From: UBA11346 sp038318565
GTDB lineage: Bacteria > Planctomycetota > UBA11346
DNA length: 42,879 bases
Direction: 5' to 3'
Assembly: GCA_038318565.1 (NCBI GenBank)
Contig: JBBQCI010000024.1
Span: 1 to 42,879 of the forward strand
Shown here: positions 42,878-42,879 of the stretch, piece by piece
How positions within the stretch are numbered: position 1 is the first letter of the stretch
How the letters are laid out: the number at the start of each line of letters is the position of its first letter
Notes under the pieces: model-generated
Databases searched by the model: none
What the model was told of the DNA's origin: nothing
The model's input: only the letters and a program-made list of their open reading frames with translations
Position numbers and translations under genes: made by a program

Positions 42878-42879
42878 GC

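Overview
The window is GC-rich bacterial chromosome, densely packed with mostly housekeeping genes. Many neighbours overlap by 4 bases (ATGA, GTGA or TTGA junctions). An LpxH-like hydrolase, a SurA-like periplasmic foldase, lipoproteins and a surface-polysaccharide cluster point to a Gram-negative cell. A secreted protein at 22995-24080, with an SH3-like start and a 'GKW-D' type module, looks like proteins I associate with Planctomycetota or other PVC-group bacteria. That placement is a weak inference. I recognise no rRNA, tRNA or CRISPR array.

Layout. 1-2268: end of guaB and complete guaA (GMP synthesis). 2269-3854: a small island at the 3' end of guaA. It holds a broken integrase start, a vapBC toxin-antitoxin pair with its own operator-like palindrome, two terminator hairpins, and a second, diverged copy of the last 168 bases around the guaA stop. 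3889-8912: an SDR/DUF2867-type protein, an SDR remnant, an ECF sigma factor with a FecR-like membrane protein and a DUF3298-type lipoprotein, and a small membrane protein. 8917-11670 (minus): menB and a membrane protein/AsmA-like pair. 11809-18999: rlmN, cysteine desulfurase, zincin-type metallopeptidase, rubrerythrin, an NTAQ1-like N-terminal glutamine amidase, phosphoesterase, ABC-2 type permease and a C45-type peptidase. 19006-22924: bioA, diverging from ilvB-ilvH across an AT-rich spacer. 22995-29503: the secreted coiled-coil protein, a 146-base multi-hairpin palindromic element, LpxH-like hydrolase, truA, tsaE, a processive glycosyltransferase and carA. 29508-35982 (minus): ruvX, then a close-packed chain trpG/pabA - scpB - unknown - rsmA - SurA-like - marC. 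36069-42877: envelope polysaccharide or lipid glycosylation genes (DUF2079, SMR-like flippase, GtrB/ArnC-like transferase with a 5-base duplication frameshift, ArnT-like GT39, O-antigen ligase-like protein, WbaP/WcaJ-like initiating transferase).

The strongest observations are: (1) the guaA 3'-end integration scar carrying vapBC, where the second guaA tail differs almost only at synonymous positions; (2) a bacterial NTAQ1 homologue with its full Cys-His-Asp triad, implying a tertiary step in a bacterial N-degron pathway; (3) the exact GGCTC duplication that breaks a dolichyl-phosphate-mannose-synthase-like gene inside a three-part glycosylation cassette; (4) the 146-base palindromic element at 24104-24249.
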